NCBI GenBank assembly: GCA_025927665.1 | Contig: JAICKZ010000001.1 | Coordinates: 1-36,961 of the forward strand | Length of the DNA stretch: 36,961 bases | Direction of reading: 5' to 3' | DNA from: Steroidobacteraceae bacterium | GTDB taxonomy: Bacteria > Pseudomonadota > Gammaproteobacteria > Steroidobacterales > Steroidobacteraceae | Shown here: in pieces, positions 1 to 8,621 of the stretch | Layout of the letters: every line of letters begins with the position of its first letter | How positions within the stretch are numbered: position 1 is the first letter of the stretch | The notes under the pieces: model-generated | Database searches by the model: none | The model's input: only the letters and a program-made list of their open reading frames with translations | What the model was told of the DNA's origin: nothing | Translations under genes and position numbers: made by a program

Positions 1-207
1 CAACGCACGCGTTTTACAACTGATACCGAACAACGTCATCAGCGTGGTTTGCCGATTAATAATATTGATGAACATTTTCTATCGGCACTGACACATGGAT
101 TACCCAACTGCGCCGGTGTCGCACTTGGATTTGATCGTCTGCTGATGTGTGCGATTGGCGCCAAACATATTGATGAAGTACAAGCATTTTCTTTCAAGCG
201 AATTTAG
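1..207 (+). CDS. epmA: Elongation factor P--(R)-beta-lysine ligase, C-terminal fragment
   Basis: The 5' part lies outside the window; 68 codons and a TAG stop remain. The visible protein carries a class II aminoacyl-tRNA synthetase motif 3 (GVALGFDRLLM), with the ATP-binding Arg in DRLLM, followed by the usual tail HIDEVQAFSFKRI. This ending matches the EpmA/GenX/PoxA family, which resembles the LysRS catalytic core and attaches beta-lysine to a conserved lysine of EF-P in the cytoplasm. A true LysRS ends differently (a VRPF-type motif), so EpmA is preferred. It converges on the DUF486 gene with about 30 bases between stops. The family call is fairly firm although only a fifth of the protein is visible. 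Confidence 0.85.
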   Translation, partial: QRTRFTTDTEQRHQRGLPINNIDEHFLSALTHGLPNCAGVALGFDRLLMCAIGAKHIDEVQAFSFKRI

Positions 208-239
208 TACGAGAAAATATTTTGATGATGACAAATCTA

Positions 240-581
240 TTATTTTCTGAAAATGAAATAAACCGCACCCATCATGCACAATGCGGCCCATAGATAGTCG
301 AGTTTGATTGATTGCTTCATATACAACATCACGAAGGGTACAAACACAACAAGCGTGATTACTTCCTGCAAAATCTTTAACTGCGCCAGATTCAATGCCG
401 TGTAACCAATACGGTTTGCAGGTACTTGTAATAAATATTCAAACAAGGCCAGACCCCAACTGATCAGTGCTGCTACGTACCAGGGGCGCGCTGCGAGGTT
501 TTTAAGATGCGCATACCATGCAAATGTCATAAATACATTGGAACATGTCAGCAGAATAATGGTACGCAGGACAATCGGCAT
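240..581 (-). CDS. DUF486 / DMT-like small integral membrane protein
   Basis: This 113-residue protein has about four hydrophobic helices: near residues 5-22, 32-50, 66-88 and 93-111. The pattern of helices, with motifs such as FAWYAHLK, FEYLLQVPANRIG and LKILQE, matches the DUF486 family, annotated as DMT-superfamily-like membrane proteins of unknown substrate. I chose the ATG at 581 because GGTGGAG lies six bases upstream; an in-frame GTG at 593 sits inside that ribosome-binding site. It diverges from the MFS-acyltransferase gene with about 60 bases between starts, so both promoters must share that gap. Function is unknown; the small multidrug-resistance-like fold is an inference. Confidence 0.85.
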   Translation of the reverse strand: MPIVLRTIILLTCSNVFMTFAWYAHLKNLAARPWYVAALISWGLALFEYLLQVPANRIGYTALNLAQLKILQEVITLVVFVPFVMLYMKQSIKLDYLWAALCMMGAVYFIFRK

Positions 582-643
582 GGTTAACTCCACCAGAAAA
601 TGGCAATCGCGGTAAGATATAACAAAATGTATACGGAGTAATC

Positions 644-2488
644 ATGAGCAGCCAATTTGGATTAATGCGCGAATCACGTTTCCGTCCGTTTTTCTTTACT
701 CAATTCTTAGGTGCGTTCAATGATAATGTTTTCAAAACTGCATTGATCACCCTGGTAACGTTTCATGCCAGCCAATTGACCACCATCGATAGTGGCACGC
801 TTGTTACGTTGCTGCCTGGATTATTCATTCTCCCCTACTTCATATTTTCAGCGCCCTTTGGACAAGTCTCAGACAAACTAGATAAAGATCGAGTTGCACG
901 CGCAGTCAAAGTATTTGAAATCGCCATCATGTGTATGGCAGCTTATGGTTTTTTGCAGCATCAATTGTGGGCACTGATCAGTGCATTATTTTTGATGGGT
1001 TTGCACTCCACTATTTTCGGACCAGTCAAATATGCTTACCTTTCCCATCATCTGTATCCTGAAGAATTAGTGGGTGGCAATGGCATGGTGGAAATGGGCA
1101 CCTTTGTTGCGATCTTACTGGGCCAAGTGTTAGGTGCATGGTTGATTATTGTCCATCCGGAAGGCGGCATCGCCTCTATTGGTGTCATCGTCATCGCCAT
1201 ACTCGGTTGGTTGGTCAGTCGTCATATTCCACGCACGCCCGCTGCTGATCCCACTTTGATCATTGACTGGAATCCGGTTACTTCAACCTGGCGTAATTTA
1301 CGCATGGCTAACACCACGCGTGCAATATGGTTGTCATTGCTGGGCATCTCATGGTTCTGGTTTTATGGTGCAACCTTGTTATCGCAATTTCCAACTTATG
1401 CAAAAGGCATAATTGGTGGAGATGAGAAAACTTACATCGCCATGCTCTCGATATTTTCCACTGGTATTGGCGTAGGCTCCTTGCTATGTGAAAAATTGTC
1501 GAGTGGTCACGTGGAAATTGGCCTCGTACCCTTCGGTGCAATTGGCTTGACTGTATTCGGTGTAGATTTGTATTTCGCAACACCGCATGCAGCACTCGTT
1601 GGTGAATTAACTTTCCGTGTCATTGTCGATTTGATTTTGATTGGCATTTTCGGTGGCTTATACATCGTGCCCTTATACGCCTTAATTCAATCACGCACTG
1701 CGAAGCAATATCAATCACGAGTCATCGCCGCTAATAACATACTCAATGCTGCGTTCATGGTTACATCGGCAGTTGTATCACTTATTTTATTAAAATATTT
1801 AAAGATGAGTATTGCGCAATTATTTTTAGCCACTGCGATATTCAACGCGATCGTTGCCATTTATATCTATTCGCTGGTGCCGGAATTCTTGATGCGCTTT
1901 ATTACTTGGTTATTGGTACATTCGATCTACAGACTTAAGAAAAGCGGTATTAAATATATTCCTGAAGAAGGCGCCGCATTGCTGATCTGCAATCATGTTA
2001 GCTTTGTTGATCCATTAATCATTATGGCAGCTTGTCCACGACCCATTCGGTTTGTTATGGATCACAATATTTTTAATTTGCCTATCCTGAAATTTGCGTT
2101 TCGCGATGCGCGAGCGATTCCCATTGCACCTGCGAAAGAAAATATTGCCACTCTCGATCAAGCATATGAAGAAATTGCAGCCGCATTATCGGCCGGTGAG
2201 TTGGTGGCAATATTTCCTGAAGGTGCCATCACACGTGATGGCGAATTACAGCCATTTAAAAGTGGTGTAGAAAAGATTCTCGCACGCACTCCAGTTCCAG
2301 TTGTACCGATGGCGTTACGTGGTTTGTGGGGCAGTTTCTTTTCTCGCAAAGATGGCTCTGCGATGACACGACCATTACGTCGTGGATTATTCAATAGAAT
2401 TTCATTGATGGTGGAAGCACCGCTTAGTCCGATCGGTGTGAGTGCAGAGAGTTTGCAGCAGCGCGTAAAGGAGCTATTGACATTGTAG
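644..2488 (+). CDS. MFS transporter fused to 1-acylglycerol-3-phosphate acyltransferase (LplT-PlsC type)
   Basis: The protein has 614 residues. Residues about 10-420 form a 12-helix major facilitator domain, with an LplT-like opening (FFFTQFLGAFNDNVFK) and a cytoplasmic DKLDKDRVARA loop. Residues about 430-614 form a PlsC acyltransferase with the catalytic HX4D motif (H451, D456 in NHVSFVD) and the substrate motif FPEGAITRDG (524-533). In E. coli, LplT flips lysophospholipid inward and Aas (PlsC plus acyl-ACP synthetase) re-acylates it. Many gammaproteobacteria carry a three-part fusion of about 1,100 residues. Here the stop comes right after PlsC, and no AMP-binding domain follows in the next 320 bases in any frame I can see. 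The start has GGAG five bases upstream. Role in lysophospholipid repair is inferred. Confidence 0.9.
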   Translation: MSSQFGLMRESRFRPFFFTQFLGAFNDNVFKTALITLVTFHASQLTTIDSGTLVTLLPGLFILPYFIFSAPFGQVSDKLDKDRVARAVKVFEIAIMCMAAYGFLQHQLWALISALFLMGLHSTIFGPVKYAYLSHHLYPEELVGGNGMVEMGTFVAILLGQVLGAWLIIVHPEGGIASIGVIVIAILGWLVSRHIPRTPAADPTLIIDWNPVTSTWRNLRMANTTRAIWLSLLGISWFWFYGATLLSQFPTYAKGIIGGDEKTYIAMLSIFSTGIGVGSLLCEKLSSGHVEIGLVPFGAIGLTVFGVDLYFATPHAALVGELTFRVIVDLILIGIFGGLYIVPLYALIQSRTAKQYQSRVIAANNILNAAFMVTSAVVSLILLKYLKMSIAQLFLATAIFNAIVAIYIYSLVPEFLMRFITWLLVHSIYRLKKSGIKYIPEEGAALLICNHVSFVDPLIIMAACPRPIRFVMDHNIFNLPILKFAFRDARAIPIAPAKENIATLDQAYEEIAAALSAGELVAIFPEGAITRDGELQPFKSGVEKILARTPVPVVPMALRGLWGSFFSRKDGSAMTRPLRRGLFNRISLMVEAPLSPIGVSAESLQQRVKELLTL

Positions 2489-2809
2489 AACATACTTCAC
2501 CTAACCAATCCATGCGATAGTATTGTGACATCGTGGTTATCTCAAAGCCGACGATTCAGTATTAACATTTTCCTACATATCCGGAATGCTTATTGAAAAA
2601 ATAAATGGATCGACATGCTTACTATGAACGAATATCTAATTCAGTATTTGGTGGAACATATCTAAGTTGATGTATGAATAATAACTTACGTAATATTGAA
2701 TAAATTCCGCTCATCCTGAGCTTGTCGAAGGATTCATTAAGACTTGACCTCTGCACGGGAAGACGCCGTATTAAATTTTATGTCCAGAAAATTAACTGAG
2801 TTTATAAAC
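2489..2809. other. Intergenic region, no gene seen
   Basis: These 321 bases separate two convergent genes. I see no coding sequence with support; a plus-strand ORF running into the HAD gene is its shadow. The stretch is AT-rich and contains one copy of a widespread dispersed repeat (2711-2736, listed separately). No strong terminator hairpin with a T-run was found. Confidence 0.6.
2711..2736. repeat. REP-like dispersed repeat copy
   Basis: The core TCCTGAGCTTGTCGAAGGA, flanked by TCA and TTCA, matches from memory a short imperfect inverted repeat scattered through many bacterial genomes (reverse reading TCCTTCGACAAGCTCAGGA). Outer arms ATCCT and AGGAT can pair. It lies in the spacer between two convergent genes, the usual position of REP or MITE-like elements. 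Only one copy is visible in this window, so the repeat status is from general knowledge. Confidence 0.6.
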
Positions 2810-3403
2810 TCAAATCACTCCCATCTGCTTCAACACTTTCATCGTCTCTTCTGGCGTTACATGTTGAATGGCTTGCCAACCACAGGCACGCGCGGCTTCG
2901 ACATTGGGAAGAAGATCATCAATGAATACCGTATGCGGCGGTTCCAGATCAAAACGATGTTCAGCGAGCTTGTAAATATCTCGACTTGGCTTCATTGCGC
3001 GTGCCTCGAACGATGGCAAGGCACTATGTGCCAGTGATAACAATTGATATTGTTGATTTAATTGCGTCCAATGCAAATCACCCGCATTACTCAAGAGATG
3101 CACACGATGTGTCGATGACAGTTCACGCGCCAACGCAAACATCGATTCAACCGGCGTAAACATGCCAATCCAATGTTGTTTCAATAATGTTCGATCGAGA
3201 TTGGGAACAAGCCGTGCCATGTTATCCAGCAATTGATCGCCGGCGAATTCACCGCGCTCATGCGCTTCCAGATCGATGGCTGCAATCACTTCTTTGATAT
3301 CGTAACGTTGTCCTGATGCGGCCAGATAATTCAGCAATGGGTTATAATCCAGATGCACCAGCACCCAGCCCACGTCAAACACCACAGATTTAATTTCCGA
3401 CAT
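2810..3403 (-). CDS. HAD-superfamily hydrolase, YihX-like
   Basis: The 197-residue cytoplasmic protein has the HAD fold. Motif I is FDVGWVL with nucleophile D10; the position of the second Asp is glycine (DVG), as in the YihX group (DLGNV). Motif II is LLSNAGD, motif III lies around the Lys of MKPSRDIYKLA, and motif IV is VFIDDLLPNVEAA. A four-helix cap lies between about residues 18 and 85, as in subfamily IA. YihX of E. coli dephosphorylates glucose-1-phosphate; the substrate here cannot be read. The ATG at 3403 is used. It points toward the REP-bearing spacer and diverges from the outer-membrane protein gene by about 100 bases. Confidence 0.88.
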   Translation of the reverse strand: MSEIKSVVFDVGWVLVHLDYNPLLNYLAASGQRYDIKEVIAAIDLEAHERGEFAGDQLLDNMARLVPNLDRTLLKQHWIGMFTPVESMFALARELSSTHRVHLLSNAGDLHWTQLNQQYQLLSLAHSALPSFEARAMKPSRDIYKLAEHRFDLEPPHTVFIDDLLPNVEAARACGWQAIQHVTPEETMKVLKQMGVI

Positions 3404-3501
3404 ACATGGTTCCTATTTGGTGAGCGATTTACCACTCTTCGCAATTTGATGATATTACCGTTAACATCTCATCGTCACACATTATTAACAGAACATTATT
3501 C

Positions 3502-4299
3502 GTGAAAACTTCAAAAATAGTTTGGCAAACCGCTGTATTAATCGGATTGATGGTAAACGACTATGCTTACGCTGATGAGGAAACCATTATTACCGATCGA
3601 CCCGATTTCGTTGAATCAAGCGATGTGGTTGGCAATGGCAAGATGCAGATCGAAGTTGGTTTGAACGTCGAACGCAACAACGATGCTGGTGTGAAAGAAC
3701 AAACGTCCACCACGCCGACATTGATACGTGCGGGTCTTAGCGATCGTTGGGAACTGCGTATGGAAACCGATGGTTTGGTTCGACAACGAACTTCGATTAA
3801 CGGCAACGATGAAACAGTTAATGGGTATTCGGATATTGCTTTGGGAGTTAAATGGCATTTCACTGATGCCAATACTTCCTCGCATGCGCCTAGCACTGCT
3901 TGGTTATTTCACATTGACATGGACACCGGCTCATCAGCATTTCGCGGTGTTGGCTTGCGTCCTTCATTACGTTTTGTTGCCGAGTGGGACTTACCTGACG
4001 ACACTGGAATCGGCATCATGCCCGGAATTGTGTATGACAAGAATGATCAACATCGCTTCATCAGCGGCATCATGGCGGTCACCTATGGCAAACAATGGAC
4101 CCCAAACTTGCATAGTTTTATTGAAATTGCCGGACAACAACTCGCCAAGAACTCCGATGGTGGTAACTTTGTCACTGCAGATACAGGCTTGTCCTATCTA
4201 CTCAGCAAAACAATTCAAGTGGATGCTTCAATTCAACGTGGCTTGACTAACGATACACCTGACTGGAGTGGCGGCGTTGGATTTTCGATGAAGTTTTAA
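3502..4299 (+). CDS. Outer-membrane beta-barrel-like protein, MetA/phenol-degradation transporter family
   Basis: This 265-residue protein starts at GTG 3502 and has a signal peptide ending at about YAYA-DEE (residues 1-24). The mature part opens with ITDRPDFVESSD and continues with alternating short beta strands ending in the aromatic GFSMKF, as expected of an outer-membrane barrel. The TDRPD...V.....Q.E.G opening is characteristic of the Pfam group named putative MetA-pathway of phenol degradation. That name is historical; there is no evidence here for phenol metabolism. The YVTN-propeller gene follows 69 bases later on the same strand and may be co-transcribed, suggesting a pair of envelope proteins. 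Substrate unknown. Confidence 0.75.
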   Translation: MKTSKIVWQTAVLIGLMVNDYAYADEETIITDRPDFVESSDVVGNGKMQIEVGLNVERNNDAGVKEQTSTTPTLIRAGLSDRWELRMETDGLVRQRTSINGNDETVNGYSDIALGVKWHFTDANTSSHAPSTAWLFHIDMDTGSSAFRGVGLRPSLRFVAEWDLPDDTGIGIMPGIVYDKNDQHRFISGIMAVTYGKQWTPNLHSFIEIAGQQLAKNSDGGNFVTADTGLSYLLSKTIQVDASIQRGLTNDTPDWSGGVGFSMKF

Positions 4300-4324
4300 T
4301 CTTTGTACTTATGCAGATTGCGTA

Positions 4325-4347
4325 GAGTGTTCCTTTGACGGACACTC
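4325..4347 (+). other. Hairpin with one-base bulge between two envelope genes
   Basis: GAGTGT-T-CC pairs with GGACACTC across a TTTGAC loop, with one bulged T. It lies 25 bases after the barrel-protein stop and just before the propeller-gene ribosome site. No T-run follows, so it looks more like an mRNA processing or stability element than a terminator. Function is not shown. Confidence 0.35.
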
Positions 4348-4368
4348 GTGCTTTACTAGAGGTAGCAC

Positions 4369-5397
4369 ATGCGATTCATCATGTTCGTCATCATTATGGC
4401 CTTATCAATAACATTATCGAGTGCGTCGACGGCACAATCTTTAACGAGCTATCAAATCACTAAAACAGTTGCACTCGGTGCGCCTGATCGTTGGGACTAT
4501 CTGACATTTGATCCAGATTCACATCGAGTGTACGTGGCACATGGTGATCGCGTAACCGTAGTGGATGGTCACGATGGTTTTATCATAGGACAAGTTGAAG
4601 GCATGCCTGGTGGCACACATGGAATTGGCATCTCCACTGCAACTGGCATCGGTTACACCGATGATGGTCGCGCTGGCATCGTAACCGCATTTGATCTTAA
4701 AACATTAAAGGCAACCAAGATTATTAAAGCGGCTGAAGACGCAGACGGAATTGTGTTTGATCCGTCCAGCCATCATTTCTTCGTCATCAATGGCGATTCA
4801 GGCAACGTTACGGTGATTGATCCAAAATCAAATGATGCCATTGCAACTATAAATATCGGCAACAAATTGGAGTTCGGCGCTGCCGGTAACAATGGCAAGT
4901 TATACATCGACGGTGCCGAGAAGAACGACATTGTTAGAATTGACACCACTACCAACAAAGTTGATGCGCATTGGCCCATTGCAAATTGCGAAAAACCACA
5001 TGGCATTGCCTTTGACGCCACAACTCATAGAGTGTTTGCAAGTTGCGTGAATAACGTTCTCGACGTGATCGATTCGGACGATGGCACCATCATTGCGACC
5101 TTATCCATTGGTAGCGGAACAGATGCTGCGGCATTCGATCCCAACCGCAAATTGATTTTCAGTTCCAATGGCCGCGATGGCACGTTGACTGTCATTCAAG
5201 AAAAAGATGCCAAAAGCTTTGTGGTGTTAGGCAATGTGAAAACTGCAATTACCGCTCGTACTATGACGCTTGATCCAGCAACAGGCCGTATCTATCTGGT
5301 TGCGGGAGATATTGATACAAAAGCAGCGACAGCTAATGGCAGACCGCAGTTAGTGCCGGGATCAGTAAAGTTATTGTTTGTTGATCCAACACACTAG
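4369..5397 (+). CDS. Secreted YVTN-type beta-propeller protein (YncE-like)
   Basis: The 342-residue protein has a signal peptide (residues 1-22, ending about SASTAQ). It then has repeated blades of about 40-45 residues in which a V(I)D element is followed by a turn and a conserved hydrophobic strand: HRVYVAHGDRVTVVD, HHFFVINGDSGNVTVID, HRVFASCVNNVLDVID, KLIFSSNGRDGTLTVI. Such seven-bladed YVTN or YncE-like propellers are periplasmic or extracellular, and most lack a known ligand. GAGG lies seven bases upstream of the ATG. It follows the barrel-protein gene in the same direction and ends convergent with the 146-residue unknown gene. No catalytic motif was seen. Confidence 0.8.
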   Translation: MRFIMFVIIMALSITLSSASTAQSLTSYQITKTVALGAPDRWDYLTFDPDSHRVYVAHGDRVTVVDGHDGFIIGQVEGMPGGTHGIGISTATGIGYTDDGRAGIVTAFDLKTLKATKIIKAAEDADGIVFDPSSHHFFVINGDSGNVTVIDPKSNDAIATINIGNKLEFGAAGNNGKLYIDGAEKNDIVRIDTTTNKVDAHWPIANCEKPHGIAFDATTHRVFASCVNNVLDVIDSDDGTIIATLSIGSGTDAAAFDPNRKLIFSSNGRDGTLTVIQEKDAKSFVVLGNVKTAITARTMTLDPATGRIYLVAGDIDTKAATANGRPQLVPGSVKLLFVDPTH

Positions 5398-5421
5398 CTT
5401 ATATAGTGAGTGTATGAGTTT

Positions 5422-5862
5422 TCAGACTTCTACTGCTTCTACTCCCTTGATAATAATCTTGCTCATACCTTGGCTCGCAAGCAACTCGATAAATTCTATT
5501 AATGCGTTTGGTGCCGAGCCAAAATCTGCGGTTAAGTACCACCATTCTCCATAGCGCTCAATCGGCGTGAAGGAATGAACCGCGCCACTGAGTTCCAGTT
5601 CGTTTTCTGGGTTCTTGTCAGCGATGTCAAGCCACCGAGTAATCCAATCCTCTAGTTGCTTGATATTGTGGATTGGTTTGTTAAATAAAATTTGAATAGC
5701 ATTCCAAGTGAATGGATAAACCTCTACAGTAAAGTAGCCGAAATTGAAGGTTTTTGGCTCGAACTCTGGATCAAGTTCGATATGCAACTTGTGTGGCTTT
5801 GGCGTGTTATCTGTTGTCTTTGATAAGATATCAACGCGAAGATACCGATAAGGATAGGCCAT
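5422..5862 (-). CDS. Hypothetical protein, 146 residues
   Basis: I do not recognise this family. The protein has no signal peptide or membrane helix and is acidic and rich in aromatic residues (WWYLTADFGSAPN, YFTVEVYPFTWNAIQILF). The alternation of beta-like strands with one helix (IKQLEDWITRWLDIADK) suggests a small alpha/beta cytoplasmic protein. Its C-terminal part (ALIEFIELLASQGMSKIII) resembles the end of several uncharacterised small proteins, but no name is justified. No clear ribosome-binding site precedes the ATG at 5862. It is flanked by 183 bases without a gene on the upstream side. It could be part of an immunity or toxin-linked group, but nothing next to it supports that. Confidence 0.6.
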   Translation of the reverse strand: MAYPYRYLRVDILSKTTDNTPKPHKLHIELDPEFEPKTFNFGYFTVEVYPFTWNAIQILFNKPIHNIKQLEDWITRWLDIADKNPENELELSGAVHSFTPIERYGEWWYLTADFGSAPNALIEFIELLASQGMSKIIIKGVEAVEV

Positions 5863-6045
5863 TGTGTCATTGTTAATACTTAGCAGAAGCTCGCTAACAC
5901 TAGTGGACTCTTGTGATTTTAGACAGTCGCGTGCATGAACAAAGAACCGAATATACCTTTCTCGTTCTTTGCTTATGATCTGTTCAATATCATAAACTGC
6001 CCACCGTTAGTTCGCCAACTCAATAATAGTTAGCTAACTCAATTC

Positions 6046-7272
6046 CTACCGGTGCGTCTTCAACTTCACCACACGACCCGAATCTGCCGGCGCTTCATTC
6101 ACCACCACTACTTTGGCACGACGGAAAAAATTGAAATCGGTCGCGCTTGCCCAGGTATAAGCACCCATCATGCGACCCACAACCAAATCGCCCACTTCAA
6201 GTTCGGGCAACATGATGTTGTCGTCAATCACATCGATGGAATCGCAAGTCGGGCCTGCAAGCACACTAGGAAACAGTTCAGTGCTTTCTTTCAAAGCACG
6301 GACTGGATACTTGGCATGATCAAACATTTGTCCACTGTATGAACCATACACACCATCATCCAAGTAGTACCACATGCTGCCATTGCGCTTGGCCTTGCCC
6401 ATCACCGTGGAAACTGAGATCGCCGCGGGCGCCGCAATGAAACGACCTGGTTCAGCAATCACGCGCACATGCTTGGGCAGGTGAGCCAGAGCGGCACGAA
6501 TAGGCGTGCAGAATTCATCAATCGGCATTACTGCTTCATTGTAAGAAACTGGGAAGCCACCACCGATATCGAGCACATCCAATGCCGGTAAGCCGGCAAG
6601 CAATGCTTCACCATACAAACCCACACAGGCGTTGATGGCTTCGACATACTTGGAAGGTTCTGTGGCTTGCGATCCCACGTGAAAACTTAACCCACGTACA
6701 CGCACACCAAGAGCACGTGCTTGCTCAATCAAACTGAGGACTGCGCCCTGTTCACAACCGAATTTCTTGGAAAGATCGCATACTGCATTCGGACTGCGGA
6801 ACGAGACACGTACTAATAACTCCGCGCGTTTGCGATAACGCGCAAACTTTTTTACTTCTTCCGGATTATCAACAACGAAAGTATTCACGCCGTAACGCAA
6901 GGCGTCGCGAATGTCACTGTCGCGCTTGATAGGATGCGTGTGAATGCAACGATCTGGCGCAATGCCTGCAGCCTTCACCAATTCCACTTCACCAGTGGTG
7001 GCGAGGTCAAAGAATGCACCTTCATCACGTAAGCATGCTACCACTGCCACGTGTGGCAACGGCTTGAGTGCGTAATGGAGATCGACTCCGGGTAGCGCGG
7101 CTTTCAGGGCATGATATTGACGCCGGACTTGTTCGCAATCCACTACCAATAGTGGCGAACCAAAGCGTGCCGCCAATGAACGGATTTCCTCATCACTAAG
7201 CGTGATGCTGGACTCGTTAACTTTGTCGGAAGAGAAAAGAGAAAGAGACTGAACCGCTGCCCGTGGTAACAC
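6046..7272 (-). CDS. PLP-dependent ornithine-type decarboxylase (fold III)
   Basis: The enzyme is a fold-III decarboxylase in the eukaryote-like ornithine/diaminopimelate group. Using the 7272 start (408 residues), the PLP lysine is K70 in HYALKPLP. The His stacking on PLP is in LSFHVGSQ, the phosphate-binding Gly run is DIGGGFP, and the active-site Cys of the partner subunit is C343 in GPTCDSIDVI. The CDSxD signature favours ornithine (putrescine synthesis) over meso-diaminopimelate; lysine use is possible. The GTG at 7272 has GAGG seven bases upstream, whereas a GTG at 7302 lacks a convincing site. A leader of more than 200 bases precedes it. No other polyamine gene is adjacent. Confidence 0.9.
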   Translation of the reverse strand: MLPRAAVQSLSLFSSDKVNESSITLSDEEIRSLAARFGSPLLVVDCEQVRRQYHALKAALPGVDLHYALKPLPHVAVVACLRDEGAFFDLATTGEVELVKAAGIAPDRCIHTHPIKRDSDIRDALRYGVNTFVVDNPEEVKKFARYRKRAELLVRVSFRSPNAVCDLSKKFGCEQGAVLSLIEQARALGVRVRGLSFHVGSQATEPSKYVEAINACVGLYGEALLAGLPALDVLDIGGGFPVSYNEAVMPIDEFCTPIRAALAHLPKHVRVIAEPGRFIAAPAAISVSTVMGKAKRNGSMWYYLDDGVYGSYSGQMFDHAKYPVRALKESTELFPSVLAGPTCDSIDVIDDNIMLPELEVGDLVVGRMMGAYTWASATDFNFFRRAKVVVVNEAPADSGRVVKLKTHR

Positions 7273-7302
7273 GTGTAGTCCTCGTAAAAAGCTGCTGAAC
7301 AC

Positions 7303-7635
7303 TTAACCAACCCACTCAAGAGTCTGGTCGAGCGGCACCGGCAGCTTTCGCGCCCTGTCTTCGGAAGCAGTTGGAATGACAACTGCCTACAGGCTTTAAG
7401 TGCTCTCTTACACAGGCACGGCGACTGAGCATCGCCGGCGGACGCAATGTAACAAAAACATTTCACGATGCAAGAACTTGTGCACGCTTTTTTAATAACG
7501 TTTTTTTATGACAATAGAAATGCTGAAATACTCGGCAAATTTTGGCGTTGCGCTCAGCAACTCACTGACTCAAAAATCTACCGCCGCAACAAATAAGAGA
7601 ACAACGCCAAAATTTGCGCAAAGCGGAAAGAGTTT
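7303..7635. other. Spacer between sua5-type and decarboxylase genes
   Basis: No gene is supported here. The region would form the 3' end of the Sua5 message and the leader of the decarboxylase gene, both read on the minus strand. It holds a 16-base inverted repeat (7535-7617), two A-rich tracts as read on the minus strand near 7487-7507, and otherwise unremarkable sequence. Confidence 0.6.
7535..7617. repeat. 16-base perfect inverted repeat, 51-base loop
   Basis: GCAAATTTTGGCGTTG at 7535-7550 is matched by its exact reverse complement at 7602-7617. The second arm ends just downstream of the Sua5-type stop on the minus strand. The T-run typical of a terminator is absent, and the loop is long. 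It could be the remnant termini of a small mobile element, a long-range mRNA stem or a processing signal. Confidence 0.6.
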
Positions 7636-8619
7636 TCAGTCCGCAGCGGCACGCTGCAAACGATCTGTCACCGCTTGCCATTGCTCGCCGCTGGGAACCT
7701 GCTCCACCAACATGCATTGAGCACCTGCTTTATCAAGCGTACGAAGATTGGCATACAGAGAATGAGCGTAAGCAGCCGCATCGTTTCCAGCATTGACCCA
7801 GCTCACTGTGTCTTGTTCAATATCTCCTGCATACATTGCTAGCACTGCCACTTTCTGCTTGCGTTGAACATATTCATAAAGCAGTTGATCGAGTTGTACT
7901 CGGTTGACAATGCGAATCGGTGTTGCAGGTGAATAATGTTTCTCAAGCATTCCCGGTGCACGTGGTGTGTCGATAGCGAGCGCAGTGGTTACTTCTGGAA
8001 CCACGGCTTGCAATTGCGATAATGTAATTTTACCGGGCCGTAACAAATGCGGAACCTCACCTGCACAACTAATAATGGTGGACTCCAACCCGATCTCGCA
8101 ATCACCCCCATCCAACACCAGCAAGTCATCACCAAATTCATCGCGCACATGTGAAGCCAACGTGGGACTGACATGACCAAAGCGATTGGCAGATGGTGCA
8201 GCAATTCCACCACCAAAAGCTCGCAGTAATTGCTGCGCAATGGAATGACTTGGCACGCGAAGCGCGACCGTATCCTGTCCACCGGTGACAGCATCATTCA
8301 CTGTCGCAGCGCGTTTCAATATTAGCGTAAAGGGTCCAGGCCAGAATGCGGCAGCTAATTTCTGTGCAGCAGGAGAAACTTCGCTTGCCCAACGCGAGAG
8401 TTCTGATACATCACCAATATGCACGATCACCGGATGTGAACTTGGGCGGCCTTTAAGTGCAAAAATTTTTTTAACGGCTTGCGGATTGCTCGCATCTGCT
8501 CCCAAGCCGTAAACGGTTTCAGTTGGAAATGCCAGTAGCTCGCCTGAGCGCAGCACAGCGACAGCGCGCTCAAGTTCGTCATTTGCAATTGTATGAATTG
8601 TCATCGTGACATGATACAT
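7636..8619 (-). CDS. L-threonylcarbamoyladenylate synthase (Sua5 type)
   Basis: The 327-residue protein has a YrdC/TsaC domain (about 8-200), with the opening FPTETVYGLGADA, the nucleotide-binding KGRPSSHPVIVHI, LRVPSH and SANRFGHVSPT. A C-terminal Sua5 domain (about 215-327) follows a linker with APGMLEKHYSP. It makes threonylcarbamoyl-AMP from Thr, bicarbonate and ATP for t6A37 of ANN-decoding tRNAs, in the cytoplasm. The length fits Sua5 rather than the short TsaC typical of enterobacteria. Two starts are possible: ATG 8619 or ATG 8604. Neither has a clear ribosome site, and the terminator of the upstream gene ends three bases before the first. The promoter is therefore unclear. Confidence 0.93.
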   Translation of the reverse strand: MYHVTMTIHTIANDELERAVAVLRSGELLAFPTETVYGLGADASNPQAVKKIFALKGRPSSHPVIVHIGDVSELSRWASEVSPAAQKLAAAFWPGPFTLILKRAATVNDAVTGGQDTVALRVPSHSIAQQLLRAFGGGIAAPSANRFGHVSPTLASHVRDEFGDDLLVLDGGDCEIGLESTIISCAGEVPHLLRPGKITLSQLQAVVPEVTTALAIDTPRAPGMLEKHYSPATPIRIVNRVQLDQLLYEYVQRKQKVAVLAMYAGDIEQDTVSWVNAGNDAAAYAHSLYANLRTLDKAGAQCMLVEQVPSGEQWQAVTDRLQRAAAD

Positions 8620-8621
8620 GT

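Noticed and set aside
212..248. AGAAAATA / TATTTTCT inverted repeat between epmA and the DUF486 gene
   Set aside because: The stem is AT-only in part, the loop is 21 bases, and one arm lies in coding sequence, so a terminator call is weak.
2744..3037. 97-codon plus-strand frame
   Set aside because: It is the antisense shadow of the HAD hydrolase gene.
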